From: Thiotrichales bacterium
GTDB lineage: Bacteria > Pseudomonadota > Gammaproteobacteria > Beggiatoales > Beggiatoaceae
Length of the DNA: 59,093 nt
Direction: 5' to 3'
Assembly (NCBI GenBank): GCA_016744475.1
Contig: JADGEH010000019.1
Location: forward strand, 1 to 59,093
Under the pieces are notes generated by a model that was given only the letters and a program-made list of their open reading frames with translations, did not search any database and had not been told where the DNA came from. Of the stretch, positions 35,901 through 43,375 are shown one piece after another (position 1 is the stretch's first letter; every line of letters starts with the position of its first letter). A program made the position numbers and the translations under genes.

Positions 35901-36652
35901 GCCTAGGCTTTGACATCAACGGACGGGACAAAACGGCTGAATTAATGCCGTTTTTTAAACGCTTGGTGCTGATAGATGTGGACGGATTGAGCGCTGATCA
36001 ACTGCAACTCACGCTGCACAACACGGCGTTAAATTTAGTGTTACCCACTCAAGGTGCAGTGATAAAACCGTTTGTGAACGACAGCTTGCTGGGGACTTTT
36101 AGTGTAGCCAATCACTCCGATGATCGCCGAGGATTTGTACATGTTCACGCCACTTCATTAATGAGCACTGAATTCAGCACACTGAAAAATCGCTCCTTTC
36201 ACGAGCAAACACTAGGCAGCATCCTGTCCACCATCGCCAGCGATAACGGACTCAGCGCCGCCATATCAGCCCAGTTTTCAAGCCAATTTATTCAGCATAT
36301 TAATCAAATCAATGAAAGTGATTCAAATCTGATCACGCGACTGGGCGTAGCATGGGGGGCTGTGGTGAAAATCACAGGTGATCACCTGGTGTTTACTGAA
36401 AGGAACGGTCAAACCGCGTCCGGTCGCAGCCTGCCTTTAATCACACACGAACTGAAACCGAGTGACAAAGTGTCGTTTTTTGCGGATGGCAAATTCACCC
36501 TCGTAACACACGGAAACCCGCAATACAAAGCGGGTTCCAAGGTGTCCATTGAAGAGAAAGATTTTTTAATCACTAAAGTGCGGCACGACATTCAGAGGGC
36601 TAGCTACCGCATGGATGTTTGGGGGATAGGTTGGCTCAGCATCTCGCAATAA
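35891..36652 (+). CDS. D: Late control protein D / baseplate hub
   Basis: 253 residues (P2 D is 387). FDINGRDKTAELMPFFKRLV and the closing VSIEEKDFLITKVRHDIQRA, SYRMDVWG match the GpD family (gp27-like hub joining tube and spike). The start is GTG 35891 or TTG 35897, the latter overlapping the X stop. The 3' end overlaps the convergent 36566 gene by 87 bp. Confidence 0.85.
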   Translation: MGLSLGFDINGRDKTAELMPFFKRLVLIDVDGLSADQLQLTLHNTALNLVLPTQGAVIKPFVNDSLLGTFSVANHSDDRRGFVHVHATSLMSTEFSTLKNRSFHEQTLGSILSTIASDNGLSAAISAQFSSQFIQHINQINESDSNLITRLGVAWGAVVKITGDHLVFTERNGQTASGRSLPLITHELKPSDKVSFFADGKFTLVTHGNPQYKAGSKVSIEEKDFLITKVRHDIQRASYRMDVWGIGWLSISQ

Positions 36653-36775
36653 GCGATCTAATTCGTTCAATCGCTCAATGACCTGATCCTTAGTCAAATT
36701 TAGATGAGTGACCCCATCCAGAATAGGCCATCCATCAACGTCGTAGTTTTTCCTGTACCGTTCGCCTTCATTCAT
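36566..36775 (-). CDS. Small protein at the right-end operon terminus
   Basis: 69 residues. VTHLNLTKDQVIERLNELDR looks helical; no family. GGGGGAATGTT before the ATG is a good ribosome binding site. The last 29 codons run antisense into D, so the functional part may be the first 45 residues. Last gene of the leftward unit that begins at 39273. Confidence 0.5.
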   Translation of the reverse strand: MNEGERYRKNYDVDGWPILDGVTHLNLTKDQVIERLNELDRLLRDAEPTYPPNIHAVASPLNVVPHFSD

Positions 36776-36956
36776 AACATTCCCCCTCTGTTGTCTCTTC
36801 CTCCTTTAATCGCCTCGCTTTTTCTTGACTGAGACGCTCAACATCTCTGATTTGCTGTTCATCCTGGGGCAAAACCCATAATTCAATAGGTTTTAACCCA
36901 AGACTTCTCTTGTGTTCGCGCTCTTTGCGTTTTCTCTCTGCTGGTGTCACTGCCAT
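36768..36956 (-). CDS. Small basic phage DNA-binding-like protein
   Basis: 62 residues. TPAERKRKEREHKRSLGLKP and IELWVLPQDEQQIRDVERLS is a pattern seen in small phage proteins with a ribbon-helix-helix-like core. Overlaps the next gene by 8 bp. Role unknown. Confidence 0.6.
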   Translation of the reverse strand: MAVTPAERKRKEREHKRSLGLKPIELWVLPQDEQQIRDVERLSQEKARRLKEEETTEGECYE

Positions 36957-36969
36957 TTAGATGGGTGTC

Positions 36970-37266
36970 CTATTTTAGGCGTTCGCCAGTAGAGAACGCA
37001 TTTCTCCCGTAATCCGGAGCGGGTCTACAGTTAGAGACTATCTCCACATTCTCAACGGGGTAGACATAAAATATGCGCCCCTCTGTGCCGTATTTATAAA
37101 TAAGTTCATCGGTCTCGTTTGTGACTCTCAGCACTGGCTGATGACATTTGTCTGAAGTTGATCTTCTGACGGTAAACATGTCACCAACCACCGCTTTCCT
37201 CTTTGAATAGAACGCATTGACCGAATCATTTATGTTATTCCGATAGTTAAAAAATAAAGTGTCCAT
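36970..37266 (-). CDS. Uncharacterised phage protein
   Basis: 98 residues, beta-rich (KAVVGDMFTVRRS, EGRIFYVYPVENVEIV), no family seen. Its start abuts the 37267 stop, so the two are translationally coupled. Part of the right-end leftward operon. Confidence 0.55.
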   Translation of the reverse strand: MDTLFFNYRNNINDSVNAFYSKRKAVVGDMFTVRRSTSDKCHQPVLRVTNETDELIYKYGTEGRIFYVYPVENVEIVSNCRPAPDYGRNAFSTGERLK

Positions 37267-37452
37267 TTACGCTTCTTCATATCCGATAGGACACCCATCA
37301 ATCACACGTCGCCCCTCTCCGTTTGAGAGGCGTACTACAACATCGCCATTCTCTTTCGTTTTTTCTTCTACAACGGTAACTTCGATAAACACGTCAGCCT
37401 CACCCGTGAATGCGTCTACTGGATTAAATCTTTTACCTAAAATAGAGTCCAT
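37267..37452 (-). CDS. Uncharacterised small phage protein
   Basis: 61 residues: DVFIEVTVVEEKTKENGDVV then VRLSNGEGRRVIDGCPIG, a small beta-barrel-like pattern. Directly upstream of the 36970 gene, no gap. Function unknown. Confidence 0.55.
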   Translation of the reverse strand: MDSILGKRFNPVDAFTGEADVFIEVTVVEEKTKENGDVVVRLSNGEGRRVIDGCPIGYEEA

Positions 37453-37505
37453 GATTGTGTCCTTGTTTGTTTAGTCAGTGAATAAGGGCGGGGTAATTAC
37501 GTCAG

Positions 37506-38009
37506 TTAATAGAATAACTGAACAGATACGAACGGGTTGCTCTGGTTTCTAAAGGCGATTAATTGAGCATACCCCAGTCTCATAAACGCCTTCTTATGCG
37601 ACTCATCCAATTCAAAGCACACGCCTTGTTGTGACACCCCAAAGAAAACAGGGAACGCCCTATTTATTTTTAATTTTATAGGCACGAGTAATTCTATAAC
37701 TCGACTGTCTTCAAACAAATCACGGTTAAACGATTTATTTAATTCAATGGCTTTTTTCTGTGCGGCTAAAATGATTTTGTCATTTTTAGATTTCAATGCC
37801 GCAACCGCTTCGTCACGATTTTCATCTTGTTTCTTAATTAATTTTTCCGTTTTATCGTAAAACCGATAATGAGATTCATCCTCCATTAAATCTGACATGC
37901 GGTATTTCAAGCTATACCTGCTTTCATCCAAAACCTGTCCAATCCCTGATAGCCATTCGGCTACTTTAGAATCAATTGAATCTTGCGCAATGTTGAGTAA
38001 TGCGGTCAT
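37506..38009 (-). CDS. Uncharacterised phage protein
   Basis: 167 residues. A long Lys/Glu-rich coiled-coil middle (KLIKKQDENRDEAVAALKSK) and a folded C-terminus (INRAFPVFFGVSQQGVCFEL). GGAGACAAGAC precedes the ATG. No family recognised. Right-end operon. Confidence 0.6.
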   Translation of the reverse strand: MTALLNIAQDSIDSKVAEWLSGIGQVLDESRYSLKYRMSDLMEDESHYRFYDKTEKLIKKQDENRDEAVAALKSKNDKIILAAQKKAIELNKSFNRDLFEDSRVIELLVPIKLKINRAFPVFFGVSQQGVCFELDESHKKAFMRLGYAQLIAFRNQSNPFVSVQLFY

Positions 38010-38108
38010 GTCTTGTCTCCTGTTGTTTGTTTATTAACTTGAGATACAGTATAAGCCGTGACTAGTCACAATGCAATGCTGTACAAGAAATAATTCAAAA
38101 AAAGCCCT

Positions 38109-38432
38109 CTATGAATTACGCAACACGTCAGCCACCCGTAACAGGCTGTCGCATAACGCCGGGTTGCCATGCTGAGCAGCAAAGTCAGCCCCTTCATAAA
38201 TCGGCAAAATATTTTTATTTTGACGCTCTAAAATTTTCATATACGCAATCAATTCCCGGCTATTAGGGAGCCTCATAGCAAGCGCCCCACAGCGGGGACA
38301 GCGACTATCAACAACCCCGTAATCGTTGGGCGTTAAATTTTCTCTAGCCATGTACGGGTGAATATTTCGACACCGTGAGCAGCGCACCAGGGTATTCCGT
38401 TCTAAACCTGTTAATTTACGAGTGATAGCCAT
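38109..38432 (-). CDS. Zinc-ribbon phage protein
   Basis: 107 residues from ATG 38432 (TTGGAGGATGAT upstream). VRCSRCRNIHPYMA and DSRCPRCGALAMRL form a CxxC..CxxC zinc ribbon in the first half. Overlaps the upstream stop. Could bind nucleic acid; role unknown. Confidence 0.65.
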   Translation of the reverse strand: MAITRKLTGLERNTLVRCSRCRNIHPYMARENLTPNDYGVVDSRCPRCGALAMRLPNSRELIAYMKILERQNKNILPIYEGADFAAQHGNPALCDSLLRVADVLRNS

Positions 38433-38433
38433 A

Positions 38434-38865
38434 TCATCCTCCAACGCCTTGGCGACGCTGATCATGCAAATGCCCTGCTCTGGATTGAGCGCCTAATTGA
38501 CGATTTTTCCTTTCAGAAATAAAGCGGATTTCAGCGTGCTGCTCATGAAATAACCGCCAAGCAAGTCGATCAGCAGAGGTGATATTGTCAGGGATGACAG
38601 GATGCTGAACAAGAAAAGCATTGCGTAAGTCGCAATAGGGCACAACGTGCTCAGCACTGAGGTATTGAGTCGGTAACAGCCGACCGTTCTCTAGCCGAAC
38701 ACAACCCTCATTAAAAGTATGAGTTTCAATAAATTCACGCTTCAAACGCTTGATGCCACGGCGAATAACGTGGCGAAATCTCTGATTAATCAGCGCTAAC
38801 TCTGCTGTGGTATAGGTGCCGAGCACGATGCTTTCATACACGGCAATTGAGTGGTGTGGTAACAT
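38434..38865 (-). CDS. Uncharacterised phage protein
   Basis: 143 residues, Arg/His-rich (INQRFRHVIRRGIKRLKREF, ending AGHLHDQRRQGVGG). Contains LSAEHVVPYCDLRN, faintly like a His-metal finger, but no nuclease motif can be asserted. Coupled to the zinc-ribbon gene. Confidence 0.5.
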   Translation of the reverse strand: MLPHHSIAVYESIVLGTYTTAELALINQRFRHVIRRGIKRLKREFIETHTFNEGCVRLENGRLLPTQYLSAEHVVPYCDLRNAFLVQHPVIPDNITSADRLAWRLFHEQHAEIRFISERKNRQLGAQSRAGHLHDQRRQGVGG

Positions 38866-38897
38866 TCATACACCTCATATGGTTATTGGTATGGGTA

Positions 38898-38940
38898 GGC
38901 GACGCTGTGATGTCCGGTCAAGAACTCTCGCAGCGTCGCC
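38898..38940. terminator. 10-bp hairpin downstream of the 49-aa gene
   Basis: GGCGACGCTG and CAGCGTCGCC are perfect arms around a 23-base loop, just past the 38948 stop and before 38865. It may attenuate the leftward operon. Confidence 0.45.
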
Positions 38941-38947
38941 GCTTCAC

Positions 38948-39097
38948 CTAATCGATCTCATCAATCGTTAATAACTCCACATCGTCGAAGTCACTAAGCT
39001 GTCCTTCTGCTTCCTCCCATGCCGTATCTTCATCATCAAATTCAATAGTGATCATATCTTGTGCTGTGTGCTGAAAATGCACCTCGAACATAGGCAT
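38948..39097 (-). CDS. Small acidic phage protein
   Basis: 49 residues (MPMFEVHFQHTAQDMITIEF..), strongly acidic C-terminus. GGGGATTAGGT precedes the ATG. Its start lies 2 bp after the upstream RHH stop. An acidic mini-protein like this could be a DNA mimic or an RHH partner, but that is speculation. Confidence 0.55.
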   Translation of the reverse strand: MPMFEVHFQHTAQDMITIEFDDEDTAWEEAEGQLSDFDDVELLTIDEID

Positions 39098-39099
39098 AC

Positions 39100-39273
39100 C
39101 TAATCCCCTAATTTAGATGGTTTACTGTGTTCACCAATAAAATTGGTAATCATTTCATTGACTAAGGATGTCATGGTCACATCCCTACCCTGCTCTGCAC
39201 TCATCTGACGTGCTATGGCCTTAAGAGAATCCTTATTCCCTTTAGGTATTTCCACGATAAGCTGCACTCTCAC
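39100..39273 (-). CDS. Arc-like ribbon-helix-helix regulator
   Basis: 57 residues from GTG 39273, preceded by the strong site AGGAGGATTATAA. MRVQLIVEIPKGNKDSLKAI then TMTSLVNEMITNFI fits an Arc/MetJ RHH fold. First gene leftward from the right-hand switch, divergent from the 39343 repressor, so it takes the Cro/antirepressor position. Confidence 0.65.
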   Translation of the reverse strand: MRVQLIVEIPKGNKDSLKAIARQMSAEQGRDVTMTSLVNEMITNFIGEHSKPSKLGD

Positions 39274-39342
39274 TTATAATCCTCCTAGCCACTAACTATT
39301 AGTTGCTCATGTGATATAACTTCTAACAAAGTGTAGGCTCAA

Positions 39343-39732
39343 ATGAGAAAAGATTCAAGACCATTCGAGAAAAAAGCGGTGGGTGACAGACTAGATTTAA
39401 TTCGTGAAGATAAGCGCATGATTCAACAAGATTTTGCTGATGCAATAGGAGTATCGGTCAAAGCTATTCAGAATTACACCTACGGTTATCGAGATATAAG
39501 TGCAGTGGCGATCCACGGATTAATAGGTACGTTCGGGGTAAACATTAGATGGCTATTAACAGGTGAAGGGAGCATGTACACGGGAACACAGCACGACATC
39601 ATTGAACGTTTACATCTACTCACCCCAGCACAGCAGCTAGAGATAAAAGCAGCGATGGAAGAAAAGCAGCGGCTCAACCAACTCAGCGAACAAGTGGCGG
39701 CGCTACAAGCCAAAATTGATGCGATAGATTAA
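39343..39732 (+). CDS. CI-like Xre phage repressor (right switch)
   Basis: 129 residues. VGDRLDLIREDKRMIQQDFA and IGVSVKAIQNYTYGYRDIS form the HTH; NIRWLLTGEGSMYTG is the same hallmark as in the 11105 repressor. The C-terminus is a coil (LSEQVAALQAKIDAID). It faces the RHH gene across 69 bp. With 11105 this gives the prophage two divergent repressor switches. Confidence 0.8.
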   Translation: MRKDSRPFEKKAVGDRLDLIREDKRMIQQDFADAIGVSVKAIQNYTYGYRDISAVAIHGLIGTFGVNIRWLLTGEGSMYTGTQHDIIERLHLLTPAQQLEIKAAMEEKQRLNQLSEQVAALQAKIDAID

Positions 39733-39742
39733 GAAAAACCCA

Positions 39743-39777
39743 TAAAAAAGGGGGAGCGAAGCCGCTCCCCCTTTTTT
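39743..39777 (+). terminator. Strong rho-independent terminator
   Basis: AAAAAAGGGGGAGCG and CGCTCCCCCTTTTTTT flank an AAGC loop, 10 bp past the repressor stop. It reads well on either strand and isolates the prophage end. From here to 40148 there is no gene, only attP arm sequences. Confidence 0.9.
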
Positions 39778-40016
39778 TCGCCAAAAATCCAGAAAAAATA
39801 AAAAAACCGCCTCAACAAGAAAAAAATGCCGGAAAAAAACTTCACTCCACTCCACGCCTGCCGAGTTTTATGACCTCTTTTTGGACAAACAGAGGATACA
39901 CCGACATCAGCCTCTCAAACCAAGCCCCATGCGGGTTCTATCCCCCCTAATCCAAGGATTCCGCCAATGTCAAAAAAAAGCACTTTATGGGCCGTTTATT
40001 TTGATTTCCGAGGGTG

Positions 40017-40044
40017 AAAAAACTCGGTGAAAGATTCGGTGAAA
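40017..40044. repeat. Integrase arm-type site, right copy (prophage 1)
   Basis: Identical to 4527-4554. About 20 bp further right are three GATTTAGACA/TTTGGACA-type repeats 11 bp apart (40062-40090), which may be further Int or Xis sites. The att core starts 105 bp away. Confidence 0.65.
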
Positions 40045-40148
40045 TTTTTCTTGAAAGGTTTAGACAGATTTAGACAGATTTGGACACATTCTGAAAGAAG
40101 GTGGTTTTTAAGTGATTGATTTACAAGGGCACAGGATAGAGCGCATCA

Positions 40149-40201
40149 CTCCTAAGGGGAAGGTCACAGGTTCGATTCCTGTCCAGGGCACCAGTTTTCA
40201 A
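40149..40201. other. Middle att core (attR of prophage 1 / attL of prophage 2)
   Basis: 53 bp identical to 4458-4510. Resemblance extends left (GGATAGAGCG at 40134), but the anticodon stem is altered (CATCA for TCCCC), so this is not a working tRNA. The integrase gene of prophage 2 starts 10 bp to the right. Confidence 0.92.
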
Positions 40202-40210
40202 GCACTTATC

Positions 40211-41278
40211 TTATTTCCCTTCATCAGTTTCTCCTTCCTGTAGCGATTTTGTAGCGGTCATTTTTCGATTGACGGCTGCCTTGATATTGTCTGTTTGCAA
40301 ATGAGCATAGCGTTCTGTGCTTTTAATGCTGCTATGTCCTAACAATTCTTTGATGATGTACAAGCTCTCGCCTCCCATCGCCATGTGCGAAGAAATATCA
40401 TGACGTTGGTCATGGATGCGAAAATGAGGCAAGCCTGCTTTTTTTCGAGCCGTGTCAAAGCTGCGTTTAACGTCTTTAATGTTTTGGTTACTTTTGTTGG
40501 TGAAAACGTGAGAATTGGTCAGTTGATGCTTATTTTTAAATTGTAATAAAGCTTGAAAAGCATCCAATGCTAACGTATTGAGTGGAATCATACGCGGCTG
40601 GTCTGTCTTGGTACTACCTGTGGGCAAGTATACCCAGCCTTTTTGCAGGTCTACTCTGTCCCATGTAAGTTTGAGTATTTCTCCTTTTCTCATACCTGTT
40701 TCTAGCGCAATGATAATGAAATGCTGGAGCCAGGGCGCACGAGTATTTTCAACCGCCGCTGCGAGTAAACGTTGACGCTCTTCGGCTGAAAGCCACACAA
40801 CACGCCCTGGTGGTTCTTTGAGTTTAGTGCCTTGGAATGGAGTATTGAGTGGAAAACCTAATTTATCGCTGGTGTGTTTAATGGCGCTAGACAGTAGGCC
40901 GCATTCTTTATTGATAGTGGCATTAGCCATATTTTGAGATTGACGACGTTTTTGGTATTGGAGGATATTTGCTTTTTGTAGGTCTTGAATGTTTGTTCCT
41001 TTGAAGAAAGTGAGTAAATGTTTGATGCTCGTTTTGTCTGTCCGGTGTGAAGGACGTTGAGCATGGTCTTGCAAAAAGGTTAATAGCACTTGCTCTACAT
41101 AGATATCAGGTTGTTGACCACGCTGTGCTTTGCGGATGTTAAGCTGCATTTCATCTTCTAGGAGTTTGGCCTGGCGGTGGTCTGTGGTGCCAGAAGAGCG
41201 GCTAATTCGTTTGCCGCTTCCTGTGGGGTCTTGATAGGTAATCCACCAGTAAGGTGATTCTTTCTTTCTGAAGGGCAT
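40211..41278 (-). CDS. int: Tyrosine integrase of the inovirus prophage
   Basis: 355 residues. The catalytic set is complete: ALETGMRKGEILKLTW (Arg), HDQRHDISSHM (His-x-x-Arg) and LLGHSSIKSTERYAHL (His and Tyr). The stop lies 10 bp from the att core, so the gene sits at the left end like int of prophage 1. The overlapping upstream frame (41158-41403) is Xis-like. The enzyme targets the same tRNA-Arg core as prophage 1 though the two integrases differ strongly in sequence. Confidence 0.93.
   Translation of the reverse strand: MPFRKKESPYWWITYQDPTGSGKRISRSSGTTDHRQAKLLEDEMQLNIRKAQRGQQPDIYVEQVLLTFLQDHAQRPSHRTDKTSIKHLLTFFKGTNIQDLQKANILQYQKRRQSQNMANATINKECGLLSSAIKHTSDKLGFPLNTPFQGTKLKEPPGRVVWLSAEERQRLLAAAVENTRAPWLQHFIIIALETGMRKGEILKLTWDRVDLQKGWVYLPTGSTKTDQPRMIPLNTLALDAFQALLQFKNKHQLTNSHVFTNKSNQNIKDVKRSFDTARKKAGLPHFRIHDQRHDISSHMAMGGESLYIIKELLGHSSIKSTERYAHLQTDNIKAAVNRKMTATKSLQEGETDEGK
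40238..40258. repeat. Arm-type site, left copy (prophage 2)
   Basis: CTGTAGCGATTTTGTAGCGG plus T, two TAGCG units 11 bp apart, identical to 53877-53897. It lies within the integrase 3' end, 37 bp from the att core. Confidence 0.55.
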
Positions 41279-41479
41279 GGCGTTTGTTGTTCTCGTTGAG
41301 CTTCTGGGACGGCTTGTTGTGTGCTTTGGGCATAGCGCTGTAGGTCACTCACCAGTATTCGAGGTGTCCGGGTGCCAGCGGGATAAAAGGTGTTGTTTAA
41401 CAAGCTTTGCTATCACTTGTCCATCTGAAAAGTCGAGCATTTTGCCTGCGGTGTCATAGGTCACACAAATTTTGTCCAT
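41158..41479 (-). pseudogene. Xis-like gene interrupted by a frameshift
   Basis: Two overlapping frames together make one excisionase-like protein. Frame 1 (ATG 41479 to TGA 41345) starts MDKICVTYDTAGKMLDFSDG and continues IAKLVKQHLLSRWHPD. Frame 2 (to 41158, +1 relative) gives GTRTPRILVSDLQRYAQSTQ, like GSPRILEAELQRYLNQ in the prophage 1 Xis candidate. A +1 shift near 41360-41375 (in GCTGGCACCCGGACACC) would join the helix-turn-helix to its C-terminal part. As in prophage 1 the frame overlaps int (by 120 bp). It is either a true mutation, a sequencing error or programmed frameshifting. Confidence 0.5.
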
Positions 41480-41485
41480 GTTTAA

Positions 41486-41659
41486 TCACCGTTTTTTGTC
41501 TAAGAAGTCGTGAGACACCTCTACATACCACACTCGGCCTTGACGCTGAGCGGGTAAATGACCCTGCTTGCAGCGGGTTTGTAAGGTGCGTAACGAAGGA
41601 CGCGAAGGTAATGAAAAGCATTGCTGGTATTGCTTGAGAGTCATGAGTGTTTTAGACAT
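41486..41659 (-). CDS. Small MerR/Xis-type HTH protein
   Basis: 57 residues. SLPSRPSLRTLQTRCKQGHL then PAQRQGRVWYVEV follows the pattern of short excisionase/winged-helix domains (IPS-x4-LYR..G..P..R-x-G-x-W-Y). GAGGACACCTGTC precedes the ATG. It may be the working excisionase of prophage 2 or a regulator of the adjacent int unit. Missed by simple ORF finding because of its length. Confidence 0.6.
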   Translation of the reverse strand: MSKTLMTLKQYQQCFSLPSRPSLRTLQTRCKQGHLPAQRQGRVWYVEVSHDFLDKKR

Positions 41660-41674
41660 GACAGGTGTCCTCTT

Positions 41675-42523
41675 TTATCCAGATGCCCGATAACCGAGCA
41701 GCTGACCTTTTGCACTTCGGTGTTCAGGTAGCTGTTTAATATGGTCTTCGCTCAGCACTTGCGTGCGAAGATATTGGCCCTCTTTGTCATATAAAGTGAC
41801 GGCTCGTTTTGTAATGCTGTGAGGCGGTGGTTTGGGAGGGGGCTTATTATGGATAACCGATTCAGTGTGTTTGCACTTTGGATAGTGTGTGCAACCCCAG
41901 AAGGATTCACCCGCTTTATTTTGCCGTTGAACCATTGAAGCACCACAGGCTGAGCAGGGTTTTTCTAAGGTGTTTGTTTCGGTGACTTTTGTGGTTGTTT
42001 GGGTATCTTTTTCTATGGTGGCTGGTGAGATCGGCGTGTGGTGGTTGAAGTCACCTTGACGTTGAGCAGGGTTGATTTTGGGGGCTGGCGGTGTGGGTTC
42101 GCTGTAGTGTTGGTCTAGCCATTGGTTAATGATGTTGGGATGAAATAGGTAGTAGTTCATCCGATCAAACCCGTCTTTGGGATTTTTGTGAGTGCTAATG
42201 ACTCCTTTTTCTTTGAGAAACTGCACTGATTTACGGATTTTTCCTGGCGATTTACAGGCTTTAAGCACACCTTCTATCAGTTGTTGTTCCGTTCTAGGAA
42301 TATAGAGGTTAGGTTCGGGAAGATGGGCTTTTTGTCCGGTTTTTTCTAGGTAAGCAGCCAGTTGTTGATGCTGCTCTATATTGGCAAGATTGGTGTTATG
42401 CCAGCCTTCAAAGAAGCTTAGGAGCGCTGCGGTGGTGTGATCGCCTTCACAGTAGTCAAGTTGCCACTGATGAATCATCAGGTAGCTTCTTTGGGCAGGA
42501 TGACGGACACAAGAGGTTTTCAT
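41675..42523 (-). CDS. Winged-helix protein with topoisomerase-type zinc ribbon
   Basis: 282 residues in two parts. Residues 15-135 (LDYCEGDHTTAALLSFFEGW, FLKEKGVISTHKNPKDGFDR) resemble a phage winged-helix DNA-binding domain found in replication/regulatory proteins. After a Pro/Thr-rich linker comes CSACGASMVQ..FWGCTHYPKCKHT, the C4 zinc ribbon of type I topoisomerase C-termini. A stand-alone zinc ribbon joined to a winged helix suggests ssDNA or dsDNA binding, perhaps in phage DNA replication control. No topoisomerase catalytic domain is present. Confidence 0.65.
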   Translation of the reverse strand: MKTSCVRHPAQRSYLMIHQWQLDYCEGDHTTAALLSFFEGWHNTNLANIEQHQQLAAYLEKTGQKAHLPEPNLYIPRTEQQLIEGVLKACKSPGKIRKSVQFLKEKGVISTHKNPKDGFDRMNYYLFHPNIINQWLDQHYSEPTPPAPKINPAQRQGDFNHHTPISPATIEKDTQTTTKVTETNTLEKPCSACGASMVQRQNKAGESFWGCTHYPKCKHTESVIHNKPPPKPPPHSITKRAVTLYDKEGQYLRTQVLSEDHIKQLPEHRSAKGQLLGYRASG

Positions 42524-42541
42524 AGCTTATTCGTCATTGGG

Positions 42542-42856
42542 TTAATTACGAATAAAATAAATAAGAGAGAAAAAGAAAGCAAAAACAGTAAACGTGACAA
42601 TAAAAATATCTCTCTGAAATTCATCAGAAAAAAAAGGAACTCTCGCGCAAGGTTTAGATGAGGGTTCAGGTTTAACTTGTTTTAAATCCAATGAGACGAC
42701 TGGCATTATCTGCATTGAACAAGATTCAGATGGTTTTAAGTCAGTCACTGAAAAATGTTTGTGAGTATTGTTACCATCGGACACATCGAGGACTATATTG
42801 ATGTCGTAAGAGTCGGGATAATCTTCTAGCGCTTTTTTGAGTTGGGCGACGTTCAT
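42542..42856 (-). CDS. Small protein with C-terminal membrane helix
   Basis: 104 residues from ATG 42856, which overlaps the stop of the upstream gene (ATGA). A soluble start (MNVAQLKKALEDYPDSYDIN) ends in one C-terminal membrane segment (IFIVTFTVFAFFFSLIYF). Tail-anchored topology. No family recognised. Accessory block of the inovirus. Confidence 0.55.
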   Translation of the reverse strand: MNVAQLKKALEDYPDSYDINIVLDVSDGNNTHKHFSVTDLKPSESCSMQIMPVVSLDLKQVKPEPSSKPCARVPFFSDEFQRDIFIVTFTVFAFFFSLIYFIRN

Positions 42857-43050
42857 GCAGCCTGTTCCTCCAAAAATTGAATCATAGCCACTTGGAGACA
42901 ATCTAGAGTAGCTAGAGTCAGAATACCTTCTTGAGATTTCATCCAAGCAGCGATATTGTTGAGCTTATCAACTGTCCAGACTTGACCATGCTCATCTTGG
43001 AATTGTTGACCGACATAGATGGTGGGTATGTTAGTATTGGTGTTGCACAT
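42853..43050 (-). CDS. Small phage protein
   Basis: 65 residues (IPTIYVGQQFQDEHGQVWTV, LDCLQVAMIQFLEEQAA). No family. GGAGAATCAACGCC precedes the ATG. Coupled to the tail-anchored protein gene. Confidence 0.5.
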   Translation of the reverse strand: MCNTNTNIPTIYVGQQFQDEHGQVWTVDKLNNIAAWMKSQEGILTLATLDCLQVAMIQFLEEQAA

Positions 43051-43129
43051 GGCGTTGATTCTCCTTTAATCACGTAATGTGAAGTGCTTCTCCAGTTGTT
43101 CTAGAACTGGAGAAGTGCGAATAATAAAA

Positions 43130-43375
43130 TTACCTATCAATTTTACTCGGTATCACCCATCCAATTAATACGGAAAGTTTAAGCAAAAATGACAACATTA
43201 TTAGGTTTAGTACCATCGATATAACTCCAATATAAAGCATGATTAATTTTATATCGGGCACTTTTATAGGTATTGTCAACACAAAAACAAATAATTCAGT
43301 CAGAGAAAAACTTAGGAAAACAATAAACCCAAACTTCCACATTTCTTTATTTTTTATGATTTCATTTAACCTCAT
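43130..43375 (-). CDS. Small two-TM membrane protein
   Basis: 81 residues with two membrane helices (FGFIVFLSFSLTELFVFVLT and LIMLYIGVISMVLNLIMLSF). Its first codons overlap the end of the 43362 gene, so it is co-translated. Could serve in superinfection exclusion or virion export; unknown. The gap 43051-43129 is empty. Confidence 0.55.
   Translation of the reverse strand: MRLNEIIKNKEMWKFGFIVFLSFSLTELFVFVLTIPIKVPDIKLIMLYIGVISMVLNLIMLSFLLKLSVLIGWVIPSKIDR

Larger units (their letters stand above)
4511..40148. mobile_element. Prophage 1: P2-type myovirus integrated at tRNA-Arg
   Basis: Bounded by identical 53-bp att cores. It carries integrase, an Xis-like gene, a primase/helicase, repressors, and a nearly complete P2-like virion module set (portal, terminase, scaffold, capsid, L, R, S, V, W, J, I, sheath, tube, E/E', tape measure, U, X, D, Ogr). 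At about 35.6 kb it is close to P2-like genome size. All structural genes are intact, so it may be inducible. No endolysin was recognised. Confidence 0.93.

Noticed and set aside
40134-40201. A second tRNA-Arg gene
   Set aside because: The anticodon stem is disrupted (CATCA replaces TCCCC) and the 5' acceptor half is missing; it is an att core.
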